Assembly: GCA_030077755.1 (NCBI GenBank)
Contig: JAQJZZ010000015.1
Coordinates: forward strand, 1,240,001 to 1,304,000
Length of the DNA: 64,000 bases
DNA from: Filosporella fistucella
Taxonomy: Eukaryota > Ascomycota > Leotiomycetes > Helotiales
Reading direction: 5' to 3'
Part shown: positions 11,537 to 23,591 of the stretch, in pieces
Numbering within the stretch: the first letter of the stretch is position 1
How the letters are laid out: the number at the start of each line of letters is the position of its first letter
Notes under the pieces: generated by a model
Told to the model about the DNA's origin: nothing
The model's input: only the letters and a program-made list of their open reading frames with translations
Databases searched by the model: none
Program-made: the position numbers and the translations under genes

Positions 11537-13369
11537 TGCAAAATGTAAAATGTGTACGGGTTTGTGAACGAAGTAGAAGGGCAGGCTGGCCAGATATACA
11601 GTGGCGTCAGCTCGAGAAATTGACAGTTTGGTTGGGGTTCGTTAAGAAAAAACGGACTGGAGACTAAAAGAAGCAACCAAACTTTTCAACGTTGGTCGAT
11701 GTCACCTGTACTTCACTTGAGTATGAGTAGCAAACTGCAATGCCGAGCCATTTCTTGTGGTGAATGTGAAATGAGTGATAAGACGATCATGCGCTCGTAG
11801 GCAGTATCAAGCAGAAATGGGAGGTGAAAGGTGCGGTACAGAGGAAGGCATACTCACCCACGGTTGCCAATAAGAGATGAGGATGACTCCAATACTCGAC
11901 GTTTCCACATAAATCTGCTCAACGTGGGATGTAATGGATGTGTGACAGATAGCGTTGAGCATCCCGCAATTGCTGCACAGACTGCATGTTCTCCAGCAGC
12001 TCTTATCTCGACATCACATAATTTGATGATGGCTATTCGCAGATTTATATCTAGCGTGAGACAAATGCATACGGTGAGAGCAGCAAACAAGGGTTTGCAG
12101 AAAATAGATCCGGGGAGAGAGGGAAGTGGTTTGCAGATGTCCGTGTATCCAATTACGTGCTGCGAACTCCTGCAGGTCTGAAGACGGCAGAGGAGAACAA
12201 GCAGGTCGAGGACAGCAAGTGGAACATCATGTCACGAACCATCTCGGAACGGGCCACTCGGATGGAATTTAGACTAGAAGTGCTTGACGCGAAAGACTCC
12301 AAGCAAGCTAGCTCGGCAGGCTCACCGCACCGTGAGAGGGGGCTGGATGTGAAAAAAATGAGGTCTTGTCTTGTGGAGGGATTGGAAGTATGGAAATGGA
12401 TTGAAAATAATTTATTTTTGTGATCTTGTTTGAGGCGAAATGTGAAGACTCCAGGGTACCCAGGTATGTTGGAGTGTTGAGTTGAGCTGGGATGGAAATG
12501 GTCGCGTCAAGATTTCCGGGGAGGAAATATATTCTGCCGTCCGCACGTGTTGTGTGACTGAGATCATACTGAACTTTTCCGGCATGCTCAAACCCAGTTT
12601 TGTTCTCATATACCAGAAATTTTCGAGCTTTGAAATGTACTTATAAAATACGCACATCAAGCTTGATCGTAGGTCTTCGCCAAGTCCAATCGATCCAAGA
12701 GAGTCATGTGATACAGCTGCCGAACTGGAAGTCCGAAAATCTTGATCGCCATGGTCGGGCTGTCGTGATTTTCCATTTTCATTCTGCACTCCACGCATTT
12801 GTCTCTTTCCAGAAACAATCGGTTCACAACAGTCCAATATTCATACAAAATGCGATAATTGAAGCTGTATCCGGAGCATACCAAAGCCCTCATCAAAAAC
12901 TCTATAAGTCAAATCAAGTCAAGCCCCAATCTCTTTCTTTATGATGCAATGCACAAATTCAATCTCTCTCCTCCTCTCCCCTTTATTGACTCGTACCACT
13001 GTCAAGTTTTGATCTTTTCGAGCCTCAACGTGGACGGATTTACGGATCAGGATGTATCTCCTCGTCCTCTCATTTGCTGTGTTCGCGGGACCGACCGTGC
13101 TGACAGGGCTGATGCACCGAGCGTCGTCAGCATCATACCCCACTCAAGGACGAGTCCTCCAAAGATTGCGCAGCCACCGCAGAATGGGGACTCTAATCTG
13201 CTCTTTTATCAATCCAGGCATCCCTCTCATTTCTTCGTTGTTCTTTCGTTTGGTGAGGATTGATAGGCATCAAGATAATCGAAGTTTTCTTGCTTGATTT
13301 GCCTCTATTCGGTTTTATTTCTATTATATTTTATTCATATTCGTGCGCGTGATTCGCGCTTCATTCAGC
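11537..13369. other. intergenic between divergent genes
   Basis: Upstream region shared by the ammonia-lyase gene (minus) and the His/Pro-rich protein gene (plus). Open frames at 11.8-12.9 kb on both strands are short, overlap each other and show no domain, so I call no gene here. Confidence 0.5.
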
Positions 13370-15473
13370 ATGCGCGGCCTTTTGGGCGCTGCGTTATTTG
13401 CTCCTGTGCTTGTAGCAGGAGTTGTCGTTCCCCATGGTGATTTCGATCAAGACCGGGACGTTGTGAATAAGCACTCTATTGGTTAGTGACATAATGTTGC
13501 CTTCGATTTTTCCTGCTAATATATGACAATAAGATCGTACATTTGCCCATATTGGTCTCCCTATTCCATCCGATACAAGGTCAGCTGATATCGAGGAGGA
13601 GAATTTCCTTGTGCTAGGATTGGAAGTTCTTGCTTCGGAGAAAGCTTGTGGTTATGGAAATGTCACTATAGATGGCACAGTTCTGCCTCAGACTCTTCAT
13701 GATGATTATTCGACAGGAAAAGGATTGATCAAGACTTTCAGCAAAAGTGTTGTGGCTGCATCATGGTCTTTTCACTGTGTTAAGGTCAATGGCGTGGCGG
13801 ACGCTCAAATGATGAAGTTCGTGGTCGATTTGATAGATGGCAAGGCAGTTCAGGATGTTGGTTTCTCCGCTCTCTTCAGACAATCCGGATTGACCGAAAT
13901 CGTTAACATCGAGACTGACCTCTCTGTTCCGGATCAAATCGTCGCCAACCCGAACCCAGAGGGACTTCAAATTGCTGGAGAGGAGCCTCTTTACACTCTT
14001 GAGGAAGAGATCGCCGAGTTGGATTACCTTCGGAGCCAACTACGAGAAATTCGGTACCTGATTCACGAGAAAGAGAGAGCTATTACTCATCAGAATCATC
14101 GCCACCACAACAATGCCATGAAAGCGGATATCAAGAATTGTGACAGCCTTAAGTGTGTTGCTAAGGCACTTGCAGATCATGCCCGACATGCTGCTCACTC
14201 ACTGTACGGGATGATCCGAGATGGTGACGAAGATTTTGAAGAACTTGGAAAGCCACATTTCAAGCATCCAAAGTTTCCACATAAGCATGGAAATCACACA
14301 CATGGAAACCATACTCATCCACCTCCATGGAAGCGACCTCATCATCACCCTCTCCCAATTTGCAGATTCCCTCCTCCACCTCATCATGGACCAAGACCTC
14401 CTTTCCACCATGGACCACCTCCTCATGGCCCACCACATCGTGGACCTGGAGATAGCTTTGATCATCATGGACCGCCTCCTCCACATCACAGAAAGCCAGA
14501 ACATGGCGCTCATGGAAAACCACCAGGAGATGATTTTGATGATTTTCCACACGATGGCCCGGAGTACCCTCCTCCACCTCCCCATCATGGACCGCCTCCA
14601 CCAGATTTTGATGACGACTTCCCACATGATGCTCCTGGGGATGACAGACCTCATCCACCCCCTCATCATATGCCACCACCTCCCGATTTCGACCACCCAC
14701 CACCACATCACGACGGACCTCACCACGAGCCTCCACCACCAGAGTTCGACCACGACCAAGAACGTATCCAAGGCGACTTTGGTCCTCCTCATCTACCCCA
14801 CCATGAAGGACCACCTCCTTTCCGCCCGCGTCACAATAACGTAGGACGTGCCCTGCAAATCATTAAATTCACTTCAATCGGGTTCCTCTTCGCCTTCCTA
14901 ATCCTAACTCTGCACCGACGGGTCTGTACCCCAAAGCGCCGGGCTGATCGTCAAGCTCGCCGGGAGGAAAGAAATCGCAGACGGGCGTATAGGAGAGCAG
15001 CGCATAAACATCTTATTACTAGGATTTTGGGACGGATCTCGGGACATGATGGAGGAGATGAGGAGGAAGAGAAGAGATGGATGGAAGAGGAGGCTGAAGA
15101 TGGAATGTCGACAACTATGTCAGAAGATATTACACAATTACGAAATGCGGCTGATGTAGTTGGAGATTTGGTTTCTGAATCTTCATTCTCTCCTGCTGCT
15201 TCTGATGTCCCACTTCTTACACCAGCAACAACTCCCTCACATACAACATCAACACCACCTCTATCCATCCCCTCTTCCACGCACCAAGATTTCGAAATCG
15301 GAAGCCAGATAGGAGACGAAGATCTACCCGCATACGAGGATAATGATGGGAGTGAGATGAGTAGTGTCATCGCTGATGGCTTTCGCTACACACCTGGGAG
15401 CTCGGAGTACTCGCCTAGCGCGTCGAGAGAGGGGAGTGTACATGATATTTTGGGACCAGATACTAAATCTTAA
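13370..15473 (+). CDS. secreted-ectodomain single-pass protein with His/Pro-rich region
   Basis: Exons 13370-13481 and 13534-15473 (intron 52 bp, GTTAGT...AAG) encode 683 residues of unrecognised family. A signal peptide (MRGLLGAALFAPVLVAG) starts it. Residues about 64-270 form a globular part ending in a charged coiled-coil-like stretch (EEEIAELDYLRSQLREIRYL). Residues about 280-470 are extremely rich in His, Pro, Asp and Gly (HHGPPPP-type units). One membrane segment follows near 482-502 (FTSIGFLFAFLILTL), then an Arg-rich stop-transfer and an acidic, Ser/Thr-rich tail containing LPAYEDND, a tail motif frequent in fungal membrane proteins. The topology suggests a plasma-membrane protein with a metal-binding or wall-contacting exterior; that is inference. 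Confidence 0.8.
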
Positions 15474-16470
15474 TTGAGGGAAGAGAGAGTGTGCATTACT
15501 GGCGTTGGATGGGGATGTTTAATATACCTTGCTATATTTCTTTTGTTATTGGAAGAGGCGGTGTAGTATATATGAATAACATGACGTTCGTCAGATTTGG
15601 TGATTTTTATTTATATTCTTCATTTCGTGATATTCTTTTACTTGAAGTTGCACTTTAAAAAAAGAATTCTGCGTCTTCTCGACATCTGATTCTCTAGGGT
15701 ATCCTGCAATGAGTGAGGGTTCAACCATCCAGTGTACATCGTCGAAATGTGCTACACAACCTCTTTACCCCACTCCCACGGATCATGTTCCCACACGTTT
15801 AATACGCAATCCACTCTCTGTTCCCGTTGATCAGACATATTTCTGTGTTTGATCAAACAGCCTGTGCGGCACTAGACACAGGCAGGTGTAACGCAATCTA
15901 GGTACGGATCGATGTTTTCCAACGGTCATCTTACCATTCGGGTTTGCAAATACAAGTTTGTTTTGGTTTCAGATGCCACGTAAGTAATCGAAACGTATGA
16001 CAGTACGATATCGTGAACATGTTTGAGTTTAACTTCGGGTTTGTAGAGGGCAGGGGTGCTTGATATCAAATGGCTTCTATTGTGTGCGGGTCAGGTAGTT
16101 GTATTTGTGAAATTAGAAAGAGCAAGTCAACAAGTGAACTAAGTTCATAAAAGTAGTCAAGTTATAGAAATTTAACATTTTAAAAGTCTAAAAGGGAAAC
16201 AAGAGATTGGGAATGGAGTTTGCTTCGTAGCAAAAGTTGGGAGAAAAGAAGAAGTATAAATAGATCTAGCCTCTCAAGCAGAATTAGCTTTTGAACATTC
16301 ATTCCATTTCATTTCAATCACATTTATTCTTCCCTGGCTTTCTCTTTGCTTTCTTCCCTTTTGCTTCGGTTCTACAGCTTTTGATGTAATTCATACTCTA
16401 TCTCGAACTTTACGAGTCCACTTTATTGTGTGTTAGAGATATATCCACTTTTACTCAATCGCTGATAAAT
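15474..16470. other. intergenic, no supported gene
   Basis: AT-rich 3' flank of the His/Pro-rich protein gene; nothing recognisable. Confidence 0.55.
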
Positions 16471-17919
16471 GACCGCGACACCTCTCCGAGAATCTGATTA
16501 TGAATTTTACTCAGTGCCTTCGCTTTCAAAGGGAATTGAATCTTCGTTCATCTTCGAAGTCTCGGAGTTAATTTTCTTGCCCGTGAACTACCTTTACCAC
16601 GCTTAACCACTGAACCATCTTCACACCTCGTCAGCGATTCATTCGTCGCCTCTTCGTAATTCCTTCGACATGTCAGTTCTTCTTTCGCTAAACCCGAAAA
16701 CTGAAGAGAAGAATAAATCAGCAGTATCAAACAGCTCCAGAAAACATAGACAAGACCTATGAACGAGAAGAGGAAGAACCCAAGAAGATCTATCTTCACT
16801 AGTTCGGCAACAGACAATCTCACAGAACCGCACAATACACCCCAACTACCTTTAATAGCCACATCTCGAATACAACCACGAGTCGACGAATCAGCTTAGG
16901 AATGACTGGAAAGGAAGGAGATCTACTCAGGAATGGTAACATGCCGAAGATGATCTCCCCGAACATCTAGTTACAGTGAGTATAAGACTCTATTCATAGC
17001 CCTTCAGGCTTCCTAAGAGGCTTTAATTGAAATGAGATATATATCTCGAAGCCAAGGACCTACCAATAGAGGCAGAGCGGGAGCGAAGACAAAAGCAACA
17101 GAGACGCCAAATCACTGGGACACACTTCAAGGTGGCGCTCTCCCTTGGGCAATTAGGATCAAATGTCACCTTGAAGAATTTAAAAATGTCTTCGAAATGG
17201 GTTGCTGTGTCCCGAGGACACCTTCCCTGTAAGTCTCTCCCTTCTCAAAATTATTATATAAACCCATGATTTTCCAATAAGATTATAACAATTCACATAA
17301 ATAGCCATCCGATATGAAGATTTTCCCAAAACAGTTGTCGACAAATTGAGAGACGCCGAATTAGGCCTCAACAGCTTAATGTCCAATTAGTTGGACCAAT
17401 CGCGAAGAAACCCTCACCCTCAAGGTGCATAATCGGCCAGTTACGTTATTTCGAAATATTTTAGGACTTTGCGGCCCTTCTCTGAGGAACACCGGTCAGT
17501 ATCAGCTACCACGAAAGAAGTATGCCTCTCTTTGGTACAAACTCCTAGAAGAGACTCTTACCGAATACTACCTGGATTGTACACAAGAAGTGTTCTAGAA
17601 GAGGCGAGGAACTTCAGACGACAACGTTCGAATCCCAAAGGTGCCCGCATTTGTCGCTGGACTTACCTGTTGCTGGCTGCCAGATGCAATTGACGGATTC
17701 TATCGCGGCGTGCCTGGCCACAAAAATCTTTTACCACAGGTGAATCAATTGGAAAAGGAGTTTGCCAAAAAGTACCCTTCGCCTGTGAAGAAGGAAAAAG
17801 ACACCAGGCGCCCCAATGATAAATATCACAACGGCATGAAGAAGCACTCCAAGTCGACTGGGACTAGTAGCGGCTCCAGTACATATGGGAGTATGGCAGG
17901 CACAAGGCCACGAAGGTGA
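16470..17919 (+). pseudogene. broken gene-like stretch of unknown family
   Basis: Several adjacent plus-strand segments in different frames read like protein, but no splice model joins them. From about 17035 a charged segment (EAERERRQKQQRRQ) runs into MSSKWVAVSRGHLP, and a GTAAGT intron (about 17230-17305) leads to SIRYEDFPKTVVDKLRDAEL, ending at TAG 17388. From 17395 another frame runs through CGPSLRNTGQYQLP and YASLWYKLLEETLTEYYLD to a TAG at 17596. The same frame then continues as VPAFVAGLTCCWLPDAIDGF to a Lys-rich end at 17919. Stops and frame changes suggest a decayed gene. The family is not recognised, and an ill-spliced real gene cannot be excluded. Confidence 0.35.
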
Positions 17920-18117
17920 CCAGGCATCAAGGTCCAGTTCACCAAGAGGAAGAAGACAAATACGAAGTAGAAGGAGAACAACTGTGGTTATGTTTTTTGG
18001 TATTAGATTAAAGAAGAATCGACAATTGAACAGACTGCATAATTTTCCAGGTGAACATCCTTCCCTAGTTTACCCGGACTCCTTATATAACCGCTCCCCC
18101 AAAAGAGTCCAAATGTA

Positions 18118-19278
18118 TCATGGCTGATATCCACATCTCTCGCAAGGCCGCAGCAGCGATTGAATGAATTTGATTTGCAAATGATTGAGAGCTTCATAGT
18201 AAGGGAAATGCGGCCGCCATCGACGTCTCAATTCCTCCACCCTACTCATCGTCGGAAATGGACAGGGTGAGCTTTCGTCGTATATTATAAACCATCCACA
18301 TGCCTGACTACTACTTATCACTTTCCAAGAATGTCTTGGTTCCCCTACCGGACACGGACAATTCGCTTCTGAAGAAGGTCGAGACCCAGCTTGGAATTGT
18401 TCCCCTAGTTGATGAGTGCTTGAGTCTGGAACAGCTGCGATGTAGAATGTTTCCAGTAGGGGGAAGAGTGATAAGAATTCAGGAAGAGGTTCAAGTTTAC
18501 AATGATCTGCGCAAGCTTCTGAGGCACAGTTGTCTTCGCATTTCCAGGTTCCGTAACTTGTCCTTCCATGTCTGTAAGGAACACTGCTTCTCAGATCATT
18601 GACAGCTATTCCAACATGTCGCATTTTCGCCAGATCAACTGGTGTAAAGCCCTGATGCGTAGCTATCTTCACTGTAGCATCTAAATCTTCCCAGCGGGAG
18701 TTGAAAACGAATATATCTTTAGCTCCATTGAACCGAAGAGTATACTTCGGAAAATCTGTTCCATCTCTCCTGTAATTATTTCTCAAAGAAGTTGTCCTCC
18801 AAGGCCACATTGCTGGAAGAACTCGAAAACTTAGAGAATCTGGATACATTCTGGCAATTATTTGTTGGGATTCAACACACGCCATAGAGGCTGTACGGCG
18901 TTTTCGCGTCAGCTCTCGCAAAGGCTGTAAGCAACATGCTGGGCTTGGATCGCGGCTTTGGTGCCCATCTTGGAGACATTGGACAGGCTCAAGAAGCACG
19001 CAATCGCCAGGTTCCATGTATCTTGCCTGCGCATCACTAAGGGATCGTCGATAGGGGTAACGAAGATTCACTCTGTATAGTTGTGCTTCCTCATCATCCA
19101 GGTAGTATTTCCAGATCTTATTGCGGAGCTCGAATGGAAGTCTGGGAAATGGATGAAAAATATTCGTAGCATCTTCATTTGCGCCTGGAGCGATAGGATT
19201 TGTAGAAGACCGAGATGATCGAAATATCGTGATCTTTGAGAACTTCTTAGACAGCGTGGTAAGCTTGTCGGAAACCAT
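18118..19278 (-). CDS. 2EXR-domain protein
   Basis: Single-exon 386-residue protein. After a basic N-terminus, FHPFPRLPFELRNKIWKYYL (about residues 41-60) is the start of the 2EXR domain, an F-box-like fungal family whose members begin with F-x-x-F-x-x-LP-x-E-x-R-x-x-I-W. A further conserved block, MRHVGIAVND, follows, then a Cys-rich stretch (CEDNCASEACADHC). It ends with a CERCGYQP tail. Function of 2EXR proteins is unknown. A second 2EXR gene lies at 40416. Start is the first ATG of the frame. Confidence 0.75.
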   Translation of the reverse strand: MVSDKLTTLSKKFSKITIFRSSRSSTNPIAPGANEDATNIFHPFPRLPFELRNKIWKYYLDDEEAQLYRVNLRYPYRRSLSDAQARYMEPGDCVLLEPVQCLQDGHQSRDPSPACCLQPLRELTRKRRTASMACVESQQIIARMYPDSLSFRVLPAMWPWRTTSLRNNYRRDGTDFPKYTLRFNGAKDIFVFNSRWEDLDATVKIATHQGFTPVDLAKMRHVGIAVNDLRSSVPYRHGRTSYGTWKCEDNCASEACADHCKLEPLPEFLSLFPLLETFYIAAVPDSSTHQLGEQFQAGSRPSSEANCPCPVGEPRHSWKVISSSQACGWFIIYDESSPCPFPTMSRVEELRRRWRPHFPYYEALNHLQIKFIQSLLRPCERCGYQP

Positions 19279-20771
19279 GAGGGCAACACAGGCAATAGAC
19301 CTTTTTGAGTATAGACCTAAAAAGTGGATTTCTCAATTTATGAGAAGCTAAGCACAGAAATAATGGTGACTCAGCTCAGTCGATCACAGATATTAGGCAA
19401 TCATTGCTATGAATATGAAGATCATCATGTTGGTATTCTCGTTCGCCCCGTTTCTGTCAGTCCACCGGGTTGAAAAGTGAGGCGAGTTTAATATCCACGC
19501 CCAGTAATAGTCGCGTGCCTCAACTATGCATAAGATATCATATGTCGGCTTTAAAATGGGTGCCTTGGTCTACCCTCGTAGCACCCTAGGGCAATTCTTT
19601 TGGCATTCGAACGAGCAGATTGTTATCAAATCAGTATTGCCACCATATGCTACTCAGATTTTGGTCGCACCGCAACATTACAAGACACAAGACACGATCT
19701 GACCCGTTATCAATCCATCGGAAGGATTAACAAGAACCTTCTTTGGCATCTACTGCCCACGTGCTTCAATAGCTTCCTCAGATTGGACCAAGCCACATTT
19801 GGCAAAGAGGCTTGGAAGCCACTGTTGATGACTAGCTGAAGACAAAGCAGACAGGAGGTTAAGACCAGATGTCATCGTCCCGGTTCTGCTTAAGGCAAGG
19901 CATGACATGACCATGGAACCACCAAATCGAAGTTATCTCGATATTCTTGGCCCAAGGAATAGTATGACAGTTCTTTGCATGTTACCTGAACCTCGATATC
20001 TTGGTGGCTAAGCATCTACGTCGCTATCTTTCGAGGGATGATCATCAAGCGAACACCATTTACCCAGAACCTCGTCACTTCAAAACATTAAAATAATCAC
20101 GAACATAAAGCCCGATCATGATCGATGATATGGTGCTACCGGACTATACATTGCCCTGTAAAATAATATCAGGTTGAAAATAAATTATTTTGGGGTGATA
20201 CTTTGAATTGTCGTAGGAAGTGCGGGGTAATAGCGGGGTAATGATTTCAGGTCTTGGGCGCTAAATTATAGGGTGTCGCCGCTGAAGAATTGGGACCAGG
20301 TCGCTAAGTTTACAGGAAAAGGATGCTGAAGCTCTCGTCCTACGGGCAACTATTCTCAGAGTGCTATAGGCAAATATATAGACCGTTGAGGCCCCTCGAC
20401 TTTTCTTTCAATTATTGAATACTCAAGGAGCAATATTCCCCAAATAGACCTCTTTCTACAAGTGATAGCGTCGATTGATCACGATCCTCCACGGGCAATG
20501 TTTTATGTTTGAAATTTATTTGAACGCCTGAAATGCCTGCCTAACTCCAAATATGCTACCCTCTATGCAACCACGCCCTCCATCCGGACTTGAACCCATC
20601 ACTAGATAATACACTGCATCTCTATATGCCGCTCCGGTTTCCAAACTTGGAATATCAGTGCTTTACGGCCCCTTCCTGCCCCTTAAATCTAGAAAGCAAT
20701 GCTAAAATGTAATCAAGGCCTGAAAGACCGCAAGTCAGTCGTAACGTCTGGCGCTAACTAATTATCAGCAC
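19279..20771. other. intergenic, no supported gene
   Basis: Nearly 1.5 kb without a convincing open frame on either strand; the right end is the 3' flank of the minus-strand MFS gene. Confidence 0.6.
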
Positions 20772-22499
20772 TTACACGAAAGGACCAGTATACAACTTGG
20801 TCTTCTCTTTTTGTTCATCACCTCCCAACTGTGAAGATGCAAGCTTGCTGCGGGCCCTCAATCGATGTCCCCACTTGAACATGACGAACGGGATGAAAGT
20901 CAAAATTGTTCCTGCGATGGCAAGAATAAGTCCTGCATATTGACTTCCAACATTGTGGAAGAATTGGCTTGCGAACAAAGGTGCTACGCCTCCCAGCGTA
21001 TTTCTCATGAGTCCCTGTCCTGCAATAGCTGATGAGGAGTTTTCGCCATAGCAGTCAGACGTGTAGCTGTAGGTTGACTCGAAAATGAAGAAGATTCCCA
21101 TGGCAATAGGTGCTAGAGCGATCGTAGGAGCGATCCATGGTAGATATCCATACTGGGTGAATGAGTAGATGAATAGACCGATTGGGAGGAATGCAGCTCC
21201 GTACATAGCACCATATAATCTCGACTCTGGTAGGATCTTGCGGTCTCGAGATTTCATGATGGCCTTGTACTTTTTTATTTGCAGGAAATTGAGACCGAAT
21301 GCAATTGTGGTGCCAATGCAAAGAGAAATGTATGGCAGGCCTGCGACTCCCTCACTCCAACCACGCTTCTCTTGGAAGGTGATGGGAATAACGGAGAGGA
21401 AGAGAAATGTCACAAACCAGGCGAAGGCAATCCAAAGACCAAATGCAAATACGACTGGCTCGGTGACTAGCATATGAACGGCTTTGACGGAAGAGTTGTG
21501 AAGCATCTCTTTGATATCCTTGGCTTCGAGATCCATCTTTGCCTTGTATCGTTCATCACCAGTTGCAGCCCTCAATACCTTTGCTCTCTTGTGTAATGTG
21601 ACACCACCTCTTGTCTCTTTCAACGAAATGATGATGATAGCCAGCAATGGCAGATTTGCAAGACCTTGAATACCTTCGATCCATCTCCATCCAATCGTCT
21701 CATTGATGAATCCGGCGTAGATAGGAGCTGCAACTGTTCCAAGAATGGCAACGAAGGAGAAACATGCCATTGGGCCAGCTCTGTGATCAGGGCGATAGAT
21801 ATCTGAAAATGTTCCACCGACAAGAATTGTCCCAACGCATCCGAAAAGACCCTGAAAGACACGCATGACAAGAATAGTAGCAATGTTCTTCCCGAGAGCA
21901 AGTCCAATGAAGACTATGACAAACAAGGCGTACGCTCCAACATATACAATTCTTCGACCGACAAGTTCGCAGAAAGGTGCTAGAAAGAGAGGAGCAATGG
22001 CACAGGCGAAGTTGAAGCAGAAGAGTCCTAGTTGACCGAGTTCATTCGAAACTCCCAAATCTTCAGTCATGCTAGTAATGCCACTGCTATATGCCGTTGT
22101 TGCTAGACCGATGAATAGTGTCATCAAACATAACAGAAGCGTAATCCATGCCTTCCTCCAAAAGCTCCAATTGAAAGGATCCTCTTTATCGTTGTCGGTG
22201 AACTTGAGCACAATATACTCGATGCCATGTTTGTGTGTGATCTCCCATTTTGTAAGTGGTAGATCAATATCGACCTCTTTCATCGGTCCTTCTTCAGAAC
22301 AATCCGAGTCGCTCCCATGGAGGGCATCGAGGAATGAGCCACCAGCTATTCGTCCATGTTGAGGTCTCTTGTCTGTATCCTCCTCTTGCTTCGCAACTGG
22401 GCTATCTTCTTGCGATTCTTTAGGTGGGATTGCATTTTGAGTATTGTCACGCCTCTGTTCTGTAATTGGTGCTGTTTCCTGCTGATTGGTCGTTGACAT
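20772..22499 (-). CDS. MFS transporter, DHA1 family
   Basis: Intronless, 575 residues. A long hydrophilic N-terminus of about 125 residues, rich in Gln, Glu and Asp, leads into FTDNDKEDPFNWSFWRKAW, the pre-TM1 motif of fungal DHA1 drug:H+ antiporters. About 12 hydrophobic segments follow. PFCELVGRRIVYV is the loop 2-3 signature. RVFQGLFGCVGTILVGGTF is in TM4-5, and a central hydrophilic loop (RGGVTLHKRAKVLR...) separates the halves. The C-terminus has FKWGHRLRARSKLA. Predicted efflux of small toxic molecules at the plasma membrane; substrate unknown. It differs clearly from the transporters at 3.9, 42.4 and 55.5 kb. Confidence 0.9.
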   Translation of the reverse strand: MSTTNQQETAPITEQRRDNTQNAIPPKESQEDSPVAKQEEDTDKRPQHGRIAGGSFLDALHGSDSDCSEEGPMKEVDIDLPLTKWEITHKHGIEYIVLKFTDNDKEDPFNWSFWRKAWITLLLCLMTLFIGLATTAYSSGITSMTEDLGVSNELGQLGLFCFNFACAIAPLFLAPFCELVGRRIVYVGAYALFVIVFIGLALGKNIATILVMRVFQGLFGCVGTILVGGTFSDIYRPDHRAGPMACFSFVAILGTVAAPIYAGFINETIGWRWIEGIQGLANLPLLAIIIISLKETRGGVTLHKRAKVLRAATGDERYKAKMDLEAKDIKEMLHNSSVKAVHMLVTEPVVFAFGLWIAFAWFVTFLFLSVIPITFQEKRGWSEGVAGLPYISLCIGTTIAFGLNFLQIKKYKAIMKSRDRKILPESRLYGAMYGAAFLPIGLFIYSFTQYGYLPWIAPTIALAPIAMGIFFIFESTYSYTSDCYGENSSSAIAGQGLMRNTLGGVAPLFASQFFHNVGSQYAGLILAIAGTILTFIPFVMFKWGHRLRARSKLASSQLGGDEQKEKTKLYTGPFV

Positions 22500-23591
22500 T
22501 TTGAGAGATTGAGAAGAGCGGTATTCCCAAAAAGATCAAATCTTAAAAGACGGGAGGAAGTCCTCCCATATTATTGCAACGGAAACCGGCCATGCTGTAC
22601 TTCTGTGGACCTTCACCATCATAGTTTCAAATGTCAATCCGAATGTTCCTAACTCAAATCCATATCTGTCGTCATACTTGGAGGCACCGAGAAAGCACCG
22701 TGGTGTTGATACAAATACTCGGTGAAATTGTCCTTGAGTAGCTGGAAATACCCATATTTCTACTTTTATGGGTCATTTTAAAGAGGAACTGTGCTGGGTA
22801 GGGCGACCAAGGATCTCCCGGAAGTCCCACTTAGGACTTGGCTGGATGCACGTGTCTCTGGAAATATACTCTTCACAGTAGTATTTGAGGCTGATGGGGC
22901 TTATATCATCAGTACAAACATAATATCTGAATATCCTCGAGTTGTTGGAGAATTTTGTAATTCATTTGAAGCACATAAAGACTATCAAAGTGCATTCCAC
23001 GTGACCAAAAGGGGCTCACCCAGCGAAGCGACATCAACACTAGCTTTGACCCAACATTTATAGTTCCACTTATAATCCGTTGCCGACGCTAATCTGCGGC
23101 CCTTGACACGCGAAGAATGAGGCGAATCTTGAAAACTTCAAATTTCAAGTCGCAGAAGAAAGCTAGAACATTTCAACAACTCATTTCAGGGTTGGTATCG
23201 CAAAATGTTCCCCCTTTGCTGACTCGTGGGAACAAGTGACGACCGGATTGATACTCAAACTCGGATGTGATCGCAAAAGATCATTGTCAGGGAAAGACAA
23301 TGAAAAAGCAAGTGCATCGCCTTTGTTGTCAACTTTCTCGAACTCCTTTGAACGGCAGAGGTCTCACGAATTTGTGGATCCATCGCTGACTTATTCTGCA
23401 GTTGATATCTCATTTCTCCTATCTCCAACTCGTGTACAATGACAGCAGCTAAGAAATGCCATGCTCCCAATTTTCCACTCTTGATTCGTACATTTTTCTC
23501 GTTTCGGCCGTAATTCGTTATTCATCCAATCAAACGCCCAGCGCTGGCATAGAATCAATGCATCTTTAGTATATAGTCGCTCCAAAACCCG
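22500..23591. other. intergenic, no supported gene
   Basis: Upstream region of the minus-strand MFS gene and 3' flank of the F-box gene. Short open frames only. Confidence 0.55.

Noticed and set aside
11831..12423. Overlapping frames upstream of the ammonia-lyase
   Set aside because: Short, on both strands, without domain or splice support.
14199..14844. Long open frames opposite and overlapping the His/Pro-rich coding region
   Set aside because: Repetitive CCACCT/CATCAT codons keep other frames open; compositions (Trp/Arg/Met-rich or Ile/Met/His-rich) are unnatural.
17620..17645. GTTCGAATCCC, a tRNA B-box look-alike
   Set aside because: No matching A box or cloverleaf at the right distance upstream.
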